Shown here one piece after another: positions 7,699 to 15,443 of a DNA stretch of 64,000 nt. The position numbers and the translations under genes are program-made. Below the pieces are notes generated by a model. It did no database searches, was not told the origin of the DNA, and saw only the letters and a program-made list of their open reading frames with translations. Position 1 is the stretch's first letter. Every line of letters starts with the position of its first letter. Origin of the DNA: Streptacidiphilus neutrinimicus (lineage in GTDB: Bacteria > Actinomycetota > Actinomycetes > Streptomycetales > Streptomycetaceae); assembly GCF_000787815.1 (NCBI RefSeq), contig NZ_BBPO01000036.1, positions 12,539-76,538 of the forward strand. Direction: 5' to 3'.

Positions 7699-8574
7699 CT
7701 AGGCCCCCGCCTGCTTCTTCATCGCGGCGACGTCCATGCCGCCGAGGGGGTCGGCGGCGACCTCGGCGTTGTGGGCGTGGGCGAGGTGGTGCAGGCCGAA
7801 CACGGAGTCCATGCCGGCGTGCAGGCCCTGCAGGTCCTCGGCCTGGTTGACGGCGCGCTTGGCGAGGGCGAGCCCTAGGCGCGGCATCTGCGCGATGCGC
7901 TCGACGAGTTCGCGGGTCCGCGTCTCCAACTCGGCGCGCGGGACCACGCGGTTGACCATGCCGACCTCGTAGGCGCGGCGTGCGTCGATGCGGTCGCCGG
8001 TGAAGAGGAACTCCTTGGCGACGCGCGGCGGCATCACCCAGGGGTGGGCGAAGTACTCGACGCCCGGGATGCCCATCCGCACGACCGGGTCGGCGAAGAA
8101 GGCGTCCTCGGACGCGACGATCAGGTCGCAGACCCAGGCCAGCATCAACCCCCCTGCGACGCAGGCGCCCTGGACGGAGGCGACCACCGGCTTGGGCAGC
8201 TCACGCCACCGCCGGCACATGCCGAGGTAGACCTCGGACTCACGGGCGTAGCGGCTCTCCGCGCCCCGCTTGTCGGAGTGGTCCCACCACAGGCCGGCGC
8301 GCCGCTCGAAGGGCAGGTGCGCGTCGCGTCCTGGGGTGCCGATGTCGTGCCCGGCGGAGAAGTGCTCGCCCGCCCCGGCCAGGACGACGACTTTGACCTC
8401 GCCGTCCTCTGCGGCCCGGTAGAAGGCGGCGTCGAGGGCATATGTCATCGCCGAGTTCTGCGCGTTGCGGTACCGGGGGCGGTTCATGGTCACCCACGCG
8501 ACCGCGCCGCGCCGCTCGTAGAGAACCGGGGGCTCGTCGTCGACGGCACCGGAGGGTTCGGGGGCGGCACTCAT
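7699..8574 (-). CDS. Enoyl-CoA hydratase/isomerase family protein
   Basis: Crotonase-fold protein of 291 residues with the oxyanion-hole segments AGEHFSAGHDIG and QGACVAGGLMLAWVCDLIVA. The insert with WWDHSDKRGAESRYARESEVYL is longer than in simple hydratases. ATG 8574 is well supported by GGAAGGAG 8 nt upstream. It is the first gene of the ech-fadE-fadE operon and is divergent from the ipdF-like SDR. The 47-bp gap holds a 20-bp palindrome (8589-8608) resembling KstR2 operators. Function is inferred to be hydration of the enoyl-CoA made by the adjacent dehydrogenase; isomerase or ring-opening hydrolase activity is also possible for this fold. Confidence 0.88.
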   Translation of the reverse strand: MSAAPEPSGAVDDEPPVLYERRGAVAWVTMNRPRYRNAQNSAMTYALDAAFYRAAEDGEVKVVVLAGAGEHFSAGHDIGTPGRDAHLPFERRAGLWWDHSDKRGAESRYARESEVYLGMCRRWRELPKPVVASVQGACVAGGLMLAWVCDLIVASEDAFFADPVVRMGIPGVEYFAHPWVMPPRVAKEFLFTGDRIDARRAYEVGMVNRVVPRAELETRTRELVERIAQMPRLGLALAKRAVNQAEDLQGLHAGMDSVFGLHHLAHAHNAEVAADPLGGMDVAAMKKQAGA

Positions 8575-8588
8575 CTCGGGACTCCTTC

Positions 8589-8608
8589 CCTAACAAGTGT
8601 TTGGTAGG
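8589..8608. promoter_or_regulatory. KstR2-like operator, site 1
   Basis: Twenty-base imperfect palindrome CCTAACAAGTGTTTGGTAGG between the divergent ech and SDR genes. Its centre fits the published KstR2 consensus AnCAAGnnCTTGnT with one mismatch (TTTG for CTTG). On the opposite strand it matches 15 of 20 bases of site 2 (14501-14520). It lies only 14 bp from the SDR start, so a bound repressor would cover that promoter. A TetR-type repressor is inferred; none is encoded in the window. Confidence 0.7.
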
Positions 8609-8621
8609 TTAACGTACCCAC

Positions 8622-9425
8622 ATGGGTGACGTCGACGGTCTCCGCACACCTCCTCCCTACCTGCCCGCGCACGGCCTGCTGGTCGGACGCAGCGCGGTCG
8701 TCACCGCCGCCGCGGGCGCCGGGATCGGCGGCGCGACCGCCCGCCGCTTCCTGGAGGAGGGGGCGAACGTGCTGGTCAGCGACGCGCACGCGCGTCGGCT
8801 GAAGGAGTCCGCCCAGGCGCTCGTGGCCGAGTTCGGCGCCGAGCGCGTCACCGCGCTCCCCTGCGACGTCACCGACGAGGCCCAGGTCCGGGAGCTGTTC
8901 GCCACCGCCGAAAGCGCCCACGGGCGGCTCGACGTCGTGGTCAACAACGCCGGGCTCGGCGGCACCGCCGAGCTGGTCGACATGACCGACGACCAGTGGG
9001 ACCGCGTCATCGACGTGACCCTCGGCGGCACCTTCCGCTGTACGCGCGCCGCCCTGCGGGCGATGAAGGCGGGTGGCCAGGGCGGCGTCGTCGTCAACAA
9101 CGCCTCGGTGATCGGCTGGCGCGCTCAGGCCGGGCAGTCGCACTACGCCGCGGCCAAGGCCGGCGTGATGGCGCTGACCCGCTGCGCGGCCCTGGAGGCC
9201 GCCGCGTTCGGCGTCCGCGTCAACGCGGTCGCGCCGAGCCTGGCCATGCACCCGCACCTGGCGAAGGTCACCACCGGCGAACTGCTCGCCGAGCTCACCG
9301 AGCGTGAGGCGTACGGCCGTTACGCGGAGCCGTGGGAGGTGGCCAACGTCGTCGTCTTCCTGGCCAGCGACTACTCCTCCTACATGACCGGCGAGACCGT
9401 CTCGGTGAGCAGCCAGCACGCCTAG
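8622..9425 (+). CDS. ipdF: Short-chain dehydrogenase, IpdF (Rv3559c)-like
   Basis: SDR of 267 residues. The nucleotide-binding motif is TAAAGAGIGGATA, then NNAGLG and the catalytic S/Y/K set (NNASVIGWRAQ, SHYAAAKAG). The end SDYSSYMTGETVSVSSQHA resembles the M. tuberculosis HIP-pathway hydroxyacyl-CoA dehydrogenase Rv3559c (IpdF) as I recall it. It would oxidise the ring hydroxyl of a steroid-derived CoA ester. ATG 8622 has no ribosome site and follows the operator directly, so a leaderless transcript is plausible. The stop codon is the start of an 18-bp tandem repeat, and fadA6 follows 67 bp later. Confidence 0.82.
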   Translation: MGDVDGLRTPPPYLPAHGLLVGRSAVVTAAAGAGIGGATARRFLEEGANVLVSDAHARRLKESAQALVAEFGAERVTALPCDVTDEAQVRELFATAESAHGRLDVVVNNAGLGGTAELVDMTDDQWDRVIDVTLGGTFRCTRAALRAMKAGGQGGVVVNNASVIGWRAQAGQSHYAAAKAGVMALTRCAALEAAAFGVRVNAVAPSLAMHPHLAKVTTGELLAELTEREAYGRYAEPWEVANVVVFLASDYSSYMTGETVSVSSQHA

Positions 9426-9475
9426 AGCCCCACAGCTGCCTAGAGCCCCACCGCTGCCTAGAGCCCCACCGCTGA
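9422..9475. repeat. Three tandem 18-bp repeats carrying the stop codon
   Basis: Units 9422-9439, 9440-9457 and 9458-9475 read CTAGAGCCCCAC(A/C)GCTG(C/A). The first includes the TAG stop of the SDR gene, so each unit repeats an in-frame TAG. Units two and three differ only at the last base. The array fills most of the spacer to fadA6. Confidence 0.9.
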
Positions 9476-9492
9476 AGGGAGTTCCGTCCACC

Positions 9493-10653
9493 ATGGCCGA
9501 GGCCTACATCATCGACGCGGTCCGCACCCCCGTGGGACGCAAGGGCGGCGGCCTCGCCGCCGTCCACCCGGCCGACCTCGGCGCGCACGTGCTCACCGCG
9601 CTCATGGCGCGCACCGGCGTCGACCCGGCGGCCGTCGAGGACGTCGTCTTCGGCTGCCTCGACGCGGTCGGCCCGCAGGCGGGCGACATCGCCCGCACCT
9701 GCTGGCTCGCGGCGGGACTGCCCGAGGAGGTGCCCGGCGTCACCGTCGACCGACAGTGCGGATCGTCCCAGCAGGCGCTGCACTTCGCCGCGCAGGGCGT
9801 CCTGTCCGGCACGCAGGACCTGGTCGTCGCGGGCGGCGTGCAGAACATGAGCATGGTCCCGATCGCCTTCGCCAGCCGTCAGGCCGGCGAGCCGCTGGGG
9901 CTGACGGACGGCCCGTTCCTCGGCAGCGCCGGCTGGCGCGCCCGGTACGGCGACGCCCCGGTCAACCAGTTCCACGGCGCGGAGCTGATCGCGGCCAAGT
10001 GGGGCGTCTCGCGGCAGGACATGGAGGAGTTCGCACTCCGGTCGCACCAGCGGGCCGTCCGCGCGATCGACGAGGGGCGCTTCGCGCGGGAGGTCGTCGC
10101 GTACGGGGACGTCACGGTCGACGAGGGGCCCCGGCGCGACACCTCGCTCGCGAAGATGGCCGCGCTGAAGCCCGTCGTGGAGGGCGGGACGATCACGGCG
10201 GCCTGCTCCTCCCAGGTCTCCGACGGCGCGGCCGCGATGCTGCTCGCGAGCGAACGGGCCGTCCGCGAGCACGGACTGACCCCCCGCGCCCGGGTCCACC
10301 ACCTCTCCGTCCGCGGCGAGGACCCGATCCGCATGCTGTCCGCGCCGATCCCGGCGACGGCGTACGCGCTGAAGAAGGCCGGGATGTCGATCGGCGAGAT
10401 CGATCTGGTCGAGATCAACGAGGCCTTCGCCCCCGTCGTGCTGGCCTGGCTCAAGGAGACGGGCGCGGACCCGGAGCGGGTGAACGTCAACGGCGGAGCC
10501 ATCGCGTTGGGCCACCCGCTCGGCGCGACGGGGGTGAAGCTGATGACCACGCTCCTGCACGAACTGGAGCGCACGGGCGGCCACTACGGCCTCCAGACGA
10601 TGTGCGAGGGCGGCGGCCAGGCCAACGTCACGGTCGTCGAGCGGCTCTCCTGA
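9493..10653 (+). CDS. fadA6: Thiolase (acetyl-CoA acyltransferase), FadA6-like
   Basis: A 386-residue thiolase. Landmarks: nucleophilic Cys89 in VDRQCGSSQQAL, NGGAIALGHPLGATG (catalytic His) and MCEGGGQANV (second Cys) near the C terminus. It carries out the thiolytic step that releases acetyl-CoA. Context (ipdF-like SDR upstream, ipdCBA-echA20 nearby) matches FadA6 (Rv3556c) of the mycobacterial KstR2 regulon. GAAGGGAG precedes the ATG. Family assignment is secure; the exact substrate is inferred from neighbours. Confidence 0.88.
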   Translation: MAEAYIIDAVRTPVGRKGGGLAAVHPADLGAHVLTALMARTGVDPAAVEDVVFGCLDAVGPQAGDIARTCWLAAGLPEEVPGVTVDRQCGSSQQALHFAAQGVLSGTQDLVVAGGVQNMSMVPIAFASRQAGEPLGLTDGPFLGSAGWRARYGDAPVNQFHGAELIAAKWGVSRQDMEEFALRSHQRAVRAIDEGRFAREVVAYGDVTVDEGPRRDTSLAKMAALKPVVEGGTITAACSSQVSDGAAAMLLASERAVREHGLTPRARVHHLSVRGEDPIRMLSAPIPATAYALKKAGMSIGEIDLVEINEAFAPVVLAWLKETGADPERVNVNGGAIALGHPLGATGVKLMTTLLHELERTGGHYGLQTMCEGGGQANVTVVERLS

Positions 10654-11067
10654 GCCTGCCGCGGTCAGCGCGGCCTCCCGTCCCGGGGGCGGCGACCTCG
10701 CGTACGGCCGCCGCGACGGCCGCGAAGTCCTTCCTGAGGATCGCGCCGTGGTTGCCGGCGACCTTCGTGCTGCGGATGTTGTCGTTGCGGACGGTCACGG
10801 CGTCGAGGCTGGTGCGGATCCGCTCCTGCTCGTCGCCGCGGCTGCCCAGGTTGCCGCCCGCGTGCTGACCTGCTCGTTCATCGCCGAGGGGACCGCGCGG
10901 CAGGGCGTCACCGTCCTCGGCCGCGACAGCCCGGCCGCCGCCCGCCTGGAGAACGTCGCCCCCTTCAGCGACTTCGTCAGCGTGCTCCGCGCCGCCGAAC
11001 AGGTCCGCGACGTCCTCGACACCAAGCCCGCCCCGGCCTCCGACGGTCCCGCCCCGGGCGCCGGGGG
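10654..11067. pseudogene. Gap with possible opposed gene remnants
   Basis: The minus strand over about 10660-10860 reads NIRSTKVAGNHGAILRKDF without a start, like the C-terminal end of an unidentified protein. The plus strand from about 10860 to 11074 reads RVLTCSFIAEGTARQGVTV, then PFSDFVSVLRAAEQVRDVL, also like a protein end. The only open frame joining them (10748-11074, 108 codons) has an unconvincing first half. I read this as two truncated gene tails, but cannot name either. Confidence 0.35.
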
Positions 11068-12129
11068 TCAGTGACCGGACAGGCGGCCCAGCACCTCGAC
11101 CGCCTCCGCCATCACCCGCTCCACCAGCTCCGCGCAGCTCGGGAGGTCCTCGATGACTCCGGCCACCTGGCCCGAGGCCATCACGCCGAGGTCCGTCCTG
11201 CCCTCCACCATCGAGGCCCGCAGCAGCATGGGCGTGTTGGCGGCGAGGAGGACCTGGCTCCAGGAGAGCTCCCTGCCGTGCCTCATGGCGAGGCCGTCAC
11301 GGATCATCCTCGACCAGCTCAGCCCGGAGAGCCTGCGGAAGCCCGCGGCGTGACGGGCGGCCCGTGCCAACGCGCGGGCACGGCCCGCGTTCTCCAGTGA
11401 CGAGACGAGATCCGTGCGCAACATGCGGTGCGGCAGGCCGTCCACGGCCCGGGTCACCGTGACGTCCTTCACCTGCGCCGCCAGGTACTTCGCCTTCACC
11501 GCCTCGGGGACGGTCGAGTCGGAGGTCAGCAGGAAGCGGGTCCCCATCGCCGCGCCCGCCGCTCCGTAGGCGAGGGCGGCGACCAGCCCACGCCCGTCGA
11601 AGAAGCCGCCCGCCGCGACCACCGGGATGTCGACCGCGTCCACGACCTGGGGAAGCAGCACCGTCGTCGCCACCTCGCCGGTGTGACCGCCACCCTCGCC
11701 GCCCTGGACGACGACCGCGTCCGCGCCCCAGGCGGCGACCTTCTCCGCGTGGCGGCGCGCGCCGATCGACGGGATCACGACGACGCCCGCGTCCTTGAGG
11801 CGCGCGATCAGCTCGCGCGAGGGGGCCAGGGCGAAGGAGGCCACGCGGACGCCCTCCTCGACGATGATCCGGACCCGCTCGTCCGCGTCCCCCGCGTCAG
11901 CACGCAGGTTGACCCCGAAGGGGGCCTCGGTGCGGGACTTGACCTCCCGTACGGCCGAGCGCAGTTGCTCGGGGGACATGGTGGCCGAAGCGAGGATGCC
12001 GAGCGCCCCGGCCTCGGCGGTCGCCGAGACCAGGCGCGGGCCGGCGACCCAGCCCATGCCGGTCTGCACGAGCGGATGGCGGACGCCGACGAGCTTCGTC
12101 AGCGAGGTCTCCAGGGACGGCGTCGTCAC
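11068..12129 (-). CDS. ipdC: Flavin-dependent reductase, IpdC-like (nitronate monooxygenase family)
   Basis: TIM-barrel FMN protein of 353 residues in the nitronate monooxygenase/enoyl reductase superfamily. Landmarks: HPLVQTGMGWVAGPRLVSA, QGGEGGGHTGEV (phosphate site) and PVVAAGGFFDGRGLVAALAYG. In mycobacteria the homologue Rv3553 (IpdC) sits directly after ipdAB and acts on a CoA intermediate of steroid C/D-ring breakdown rather than on nitronates. Here GTG 12129 overlaps the ipdB stop (GTGA), so translation is probably coupled. The gene order echA20-ipdA-ipdB-ipdC is the strongest evidence for its role. Confidence 0.85.
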   Translation of the reverse strand: MTTPSLETSLTKLVGVRHPLVQTGMGWVAGPRLVSATAEAGALGILASATMSPEQLRSAVREVKSRTEAPFGVNLRADAGDADERVRIIVEEGVRVASFALAPSRELIARLKDAGVVVIPSIGARRHAEKVAAWGADAVVVQGGEGGGHTGEVATTVLLPQVVDAVDIPVVAAGGFFDGRGLVAALAYGAAGAAMGTRFLLTSDSTVPEAVKAKYLAAQVKDVTVTRAVDGLPHRMLRTDLVSSLENAGRARALARAARHAAGFRRLSGLSWSRMIRDGLAMRHGRELSWSQVLLAANTPMLLRASMVEGRTDLGVMASGQVAGVIEDLPSCAELVERVMAEAVEVLGRLSGH

Positions 12130-12872
12130 GACCGCACCTCCTTCTCGCGCCAGCCACGCGGGTCGATCACCTCGTGGAGCAGCCGCCGCTCCTCCGGCGT
12201 CGGTTCACGCGTGACCGCCACGTCGTCGCCGACGGCGAGCGGGAAGCCCGTCGCCGCGACGACCTGTTCCACGCTGACGCCCGGGTGGACCGAGACCAGA
12301 CGCATCGAGCCGTCCGTCGTCGCGAAGTCGAAGACGCCCAGATCGCTGACCACCCGCCGCAGCGCGTGGTAGGGCCCGGCCGCGCGGTCGTTGCCGACGC
12401 CGCAGACCACGTCCACGCGCTCCACGAAGACGCGGGCGCTGTGCCTGGGGATCCAGTAACTGGTCGGGTTGTTGAGCGTGTTGGTGGGCGCGCCGCGGAA
12501 ACCGAGGAGCTGGCGGGTGGGACGGGCCCAGTCGCCGATGCAGGAGATGTTCTGGTTGCCGTAGCGGTCGATCTGGCTCGCGCCCATCATCACGTGGCGG
12601 CGGCCGCCCATGGCCAGGCTCAGGTGCTGGCGGTAGGGCAGCCAGCCCTCCACGGTCTGCGGGCGCGCGCCCATCGGCGCGACGTCGGCGACGAGCAGCG
12701 CCTCGCCGTCGGTGAGCAGCAGCTCGGGGGCGAAGGTCAGCTTGGCCAGCCGGGCGCCGATGGCCGGGACCGTGCCCATGGGGCTGGCCAGGACCTCGCC
12801 GTCGCCGCGCCAGGCCTCCGCGCAGGCGACGACGCAGTACTCGGCCCGGGTGACGACGCTGGTGACGGTCAC
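12126..12872 (-). CDS. ipdB: IpdB, beta subunit of ring-C cyclic diketone hydrolase
   Basis: CoA-transferase-fold protein of 248 residues. It begins at GTG 12872, which overlaps the ipdA stop. It follows M. tuberculosis IpdB (Rv3552, about 250 residues) closely as remembered: TRAEYCVVACAE, SPMGTVPAIGARLAKLTFAP, DGEALLVAD, GRRHVMMGASQIDRYGNQNI, PTSYW, NLGVFDF-like (SDLGVFDF) and HPGVSVEQV. IpdAB hydrolyses COCHEA-CoA, opening the last steroid ring, rather than transferring CoA. An active complex needs IpdA, encoded just upstream. Confidence 0.93.
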   Translation of the reverse strand: MTVTSVVTRAEYCVVACAEAWRGDGEVLASPMGTVPAIGARLAKLTFAPELLLTDGEALLVADVAPMGARPQTVEGWLPYRQHLSLAMGGRRHVMMGASQIDRYGNQNISCIGDWARPTRQLLGFRGAPTNTLNNPTSYWIPRHSARVFVERVDVVCGVGNDRAAGPYHALRRVVSDLGVFDFATTDGSMRLVSVHPGVSVEQVVAATGFPLAVGDDVAVTREPTPEERRLLHEVIDPRGWREKEVRS

Positions 12873-13732
12873 TGCTGCTCCTCGTGCCAGGCGGCCACGG
12901 CGGACCGGTAGTCGAGCTCGCCCCCGGCGAGGTAGCGCTCTGCGAAGGCGGACCACTCGGTGGTCGCGTAGTGGCGCTGGAAGGCCTCGTCCCGCTCGTA
13001 GTCGGAGGTGCAGGAGGTGAAGTGGGCGCCGTTCGGGGCTTCCACGACGCCCGCCACCGACAGCCGCTTGACGAGCAGCGTCTGCGGGCCGCCGGCCTTG
13101 GCCAGCTCCTCGGTGTCGACGACGCGCTCGCACGAGACGTAGGCGTGATCGGCGGCCTCGCAGTACAGGTCGTCGAAGTACGGGTCCGGGCCGAGGTACT
13201 GGGCGTTGCCGTGCCGGTCGGCACGGTTGAGGTGCACGAGCGCGGCGTCCAGCCGCAGCGCGGGCATCGCGACCAGCTCCTCGCCGTCCTCGTACGGCGA
13301 ACGCACCGTCCGCAGGAACGGGTTGACGCGCATGACGTCCGAGCCGAGGCCGGACCGGATCGGCAGGAAGGGGAGCCGGTGGACGGCGGCGGTGAGACCC
13401 CACATCAGCATCGCCTCGTCCAGCTCGACCAGTTCGAAGGCCCCGCGTTCGCGCGCGGCGCGGTAGTGGGGCTCCAGCGGGATCGAGTCGAGCGTGCCGA
13501 AGGCGGTGACCAGGGTGCGGATCCGGCCCGCCGCCGCCAGCATGCCGACGTCGGGGCCGCCGTAGGAGACCACGGTCAGGTCCGTCACCTCGGACCGCAG
13601 CAGCGCGCGGACCAGCGCCATGGGCTTGCGCCGCGAGCCCCAGCCGCCGATGCCGATGGTCATGCCGCTGCGCAGCCGGGCGACGACCTCCTCGGCACTC
13701 ATCGTCTTGTCGTGAACCCCTGGGTTCGTCAC
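12869..13732 (-). CDS. ipdA: IpdA, alpha subunit of ring-C cyclic diketone hydrolase
   Basis: CoA-transferase-fold alpha subunit, 287 residues from GTG 13732. An in-frame GTG at 13765 gives 298 residues but overlaps echA20 by 32 bp. The nearer GTG gives the same N-terminal length as M. tuberculosis IpdA. Shared stretches are LRSGMTIGIGGWGSRRKPM, LTVVSYGGPDVGMLAAAG, RLPFLPIRSGLGSDV, AMPALRLDAALVHLNRAD and DPYFDDL. With IpdB it forms the hydrolase that opens ring C in the HIP pathway. The ipdB start overlaps this stop codon. Confidence 0.93.
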   Translation of the reverse strand: MTNPGVHDKTMSAEEVVARLRSGMTIGIGGWGSRRKPMALVRALLRSEVTDLTVVSYGGPDVGMLAAAGRIRTLVTAFGTLDSIPLEPHYRAARERGAFELVELDEAMLMWGLTAAVHRLPFLPIRSGLGSDVMRVNPFLRTVRSPYEDGEELVAMPALRLDAALVHLNRADRHGNAQYLGPDPYFDDLYCEAADHAYVSCERVVDTEELAKAGGPQTLLVKRLSVAGVVEAPNGAHFTSCTSDYERDEAFQRHYATTEWSAFAERYLAGGELDYRSAVAAWHEEQQ

Positions 13733-13733
13733 G

Positions 13734-14483
13734 TCAGTCGCCGTCCTCACTGCCGAAGCCGTCACGAAGCCGGTCGGCGAGACCGCTCAGGTTCGCCTCG
13801 AAGGTGAAGCCCTGCTCGAAGCGGTAGCTGCGCCGCACGTCCACCGGGTCGATGCCGTTGATCGCCGCCTTGGCCATCCGGATCAGCGCTCCGTCCTTCG
13901 CCGCCATCTCCCCCGCCAACCGCAGCGCGGCCGGAACGAGTTCGGCCCGCGGGACGACCTCCCACACCGAGCCGTGGCGGTGCAGCTCGGCGGCGGTGAC
14001 GGTGCGGGAGGTGTAGTAGAGCGTGCGCATCAGGTGCTGCGGGACGAGCCGGGCCAGGTGCGTGGCCGCGCCGAGCGCGCCGCGGTCCAGCTCCGGCAGC
14101 CCGAAGTAGGCGTCGTCGGCGGCCACGATGGCGTCGGCGTTGCCGACCAGGCCGACGCCACCGCCCAGGCAGTGGCCCTGCACCGCCGCAACGACGGGCA
14201 CCTCGCACTCGTAGACGGCCGCGAAGGCCTCGTAGCAGCCGCGGTTGGCGCCGATGATGGCCGTGCGGCCCGGGTCGCGCCGGACCTCCTTGATGTCCAC
14301 GCCCGCGTTGAACCCGCGTCCCTCGGCGGCGAGGACGACGCAGCGCACCTCCTGGTCCCGTCCGGCCGCGCGCACCGCCTCGGCGAGGTCTCTCCAGCCC
14401 TGCACGGGAAGGGCGTTGACGGGCGGATAGGAGACGGTCACCACGGCGATCGACTTCTCGGGACGTGAGGTGGAGACACTCAT
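13734..14483 (-). CDS. echA20: EchA20, ring-D opening hydrolase of the crotonase family
   Basis: Crotonase-fold protein of 249 residues closely resembling M. tuberculosis EchA20 (Rv3550, 247 residues) as I recall it. Shared segments: YPPVNALP, AEGRGFNAGVDIKEV, ANRGCYEAF, VPVVAAVQGHCLGGGVGLVGN, FGLPELDRGALGAATHL, RLVPQHLMRTL and YRFEQGFTFEANL. In mycobacteria it opens steroid ring D as a hydrolase. It heads the echA20-ipdA-ipdB-ipdC operon. The 113-bp gap to the divergent SDR holds a second KstR2-like palindrome (14501-14520). Confidence 0.92.
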   Translation of the reverse strand: MSVSTSRPEKSIAVVTVSYPPVNALPVQGWRDLAEAVRAAGRDQEVRCVVLAAEGRGFNAGVDIKEVRRDPGRTAIIGANRGCYEAFAAVYECEVPVVAAVQGHCLGGGVGLVGNADAIVAADDAYFGLPELDRGALGAATHLARLVPQHLMRTLYYTSRTVTAAELHRHGSVWEVVPRAELVPAALRLAGEMAAKDGALIRMAKAAINGIDPVDVRRSYRFEQGFTFEANLSGLADRLRDGFGSEDGD

Positions 14484-14500
14484 CGGCGAATCGGCCTCTT

Positions 14501-14520
14501 TTCACCAAACGTTTGTTAGG
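14501..14520. promoter_or_regulatory. KstR2-like operator, site 2
   Basis: TTCACCAAACGTTTGTTAGG, with a 12-bp core (CCAAACGTTTGT) that is nearly symmetric. It matches site 1 (8589-8608, reverse strand) at 15 of 20 positions. It fits the KstR2 consensus AnCAAGnnCTTGnT apart from two half-site changes. It lies between the divergent echA20 operon and the SDR pair, 17 bp from the echA20 start. Confidence 0.7.
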
Positions 14521-14596
14521 TTCATCCTGGGATTGACGGTAGCAGCGCGAGCCGGGCCGCGGGAGAGCACGGGAAAACGCGGAGGGGTGTGACGGT

Positions 14597-15424
14597 ATGA
14601 GCATCACTCTGGATCTCGACGGACGGGTGGTCGCCGTGACCGGCGGCACGCGCGGCGTCGGCGCCGGGATCGCCCGCGCCTTCCTGCGGGCCGGGGCCCA
14701 GGTGCTGGTCTGCGCCCGCCGTCCCCCGGCGGAGCCGGTCCAGGAGGCGGGCCGCACAGCCGAGTTCACCGCCGTGAACCTGCGCGACGCGGGGGCCGTC
14801 GCGGCCTTCTTCGACGCGGCGGCTGAGCGGCACGGCCGCCTCGACGTCCTGGTGAACAACGCGGGCGGCACCCCCTTCCGGCCGCTCGGCGCCGCCGCGG
14901 ACACCGCACGCCATCTGTGCGTCCTCGAACTCAACCTGCTGGCCCCGCTCACGGCCTCGCTCGCCGCCCTCCCCCATCTGCGGCGCAGCCGGGGCTCCGT
15001 GATCATGATCGGGAGCGTCAGCGGCACCCGCCCCTCCCCCGGCACCGCCGCCTACGGCGCGGCCAAGGCCGGACTCGCCAACCTGGCCGCCTCGATGGCC
15101 GTCGAGTGGGCCCCGGACGTGCGAGTGAACACCGTCGTCCCCGGCATGGTCCGCACCGAGCTCTCCCACCTGCACTACGGCGACGAGGCCGGAGTCGCCG
15201 CCGTCGGCGCGACGGTCCCGCTGGGACGTCTGGCCGAGCCCGGGGAGATCGGCGCTGCCTGCGTCTTTCTCGCCTCCCCGCAGGCCGGCTACATCACCGG
15301 CGCCGCCCTGGCCGTCCACGGCGGCGGGGAACGCCCCGCCTTCCTGGCTGCCGCAGACGTGAACCGCCCGCCGAGCGGGGCTGACGGCGCGTCGGGCGCG
15401 CCGAGCACCGCCACGGAGCACTGA
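14597..15424 (+). CDS. Short-chain dehydrogenase, Rv3549c-like
   Basis: SDR of 275 residues. Landmarks: GGTRGVGAGIA (cofactor loop), NNAGG, GSVSGTRPSPGTAAYGAAKAG (Ser, Tyr, Lys) and YITGAALAVHGGGE. GGAGG lies 10-14 nt before ATG 14597. Its place, divergent from echA20 and followed by a second SDR, is that of Rv3549c in M. tuberculosis, a KstR2-regulated gene. The substrate is probably a ring-derived hydroxyacyl-CoA; this is inference. The C-terminal tail after residue 255 is Ala/Gly-rich and probably disordered. Confidence 0.82.
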   Translation: MSITLDLDGRVVAVTGGTRGVGAGIARAFLRAGAQVLVCARRPPAEPVQEAGRTAEFTAVNLRDAGAVAAFFDAAAERHGRLDVLVNNAGGTPFRPLGAAADTARHLCVLELNLLAPLTASLAALPHLRRSRGSVIMIGSVSGTRPSPGTAAYGAAKAGLANLAASMAVEWAPDVRVNTVVPGMVRTELSHLHYGDEAGVAAVGATVPLGRLAEPGEIGAACVFLASPQAGYITGAALAVHGGGERPAFLAAADVNRPPSGADGASGAPSTATEH

Positions 15425-15443
15425 CCAGCGAAGGAGCACCGCC

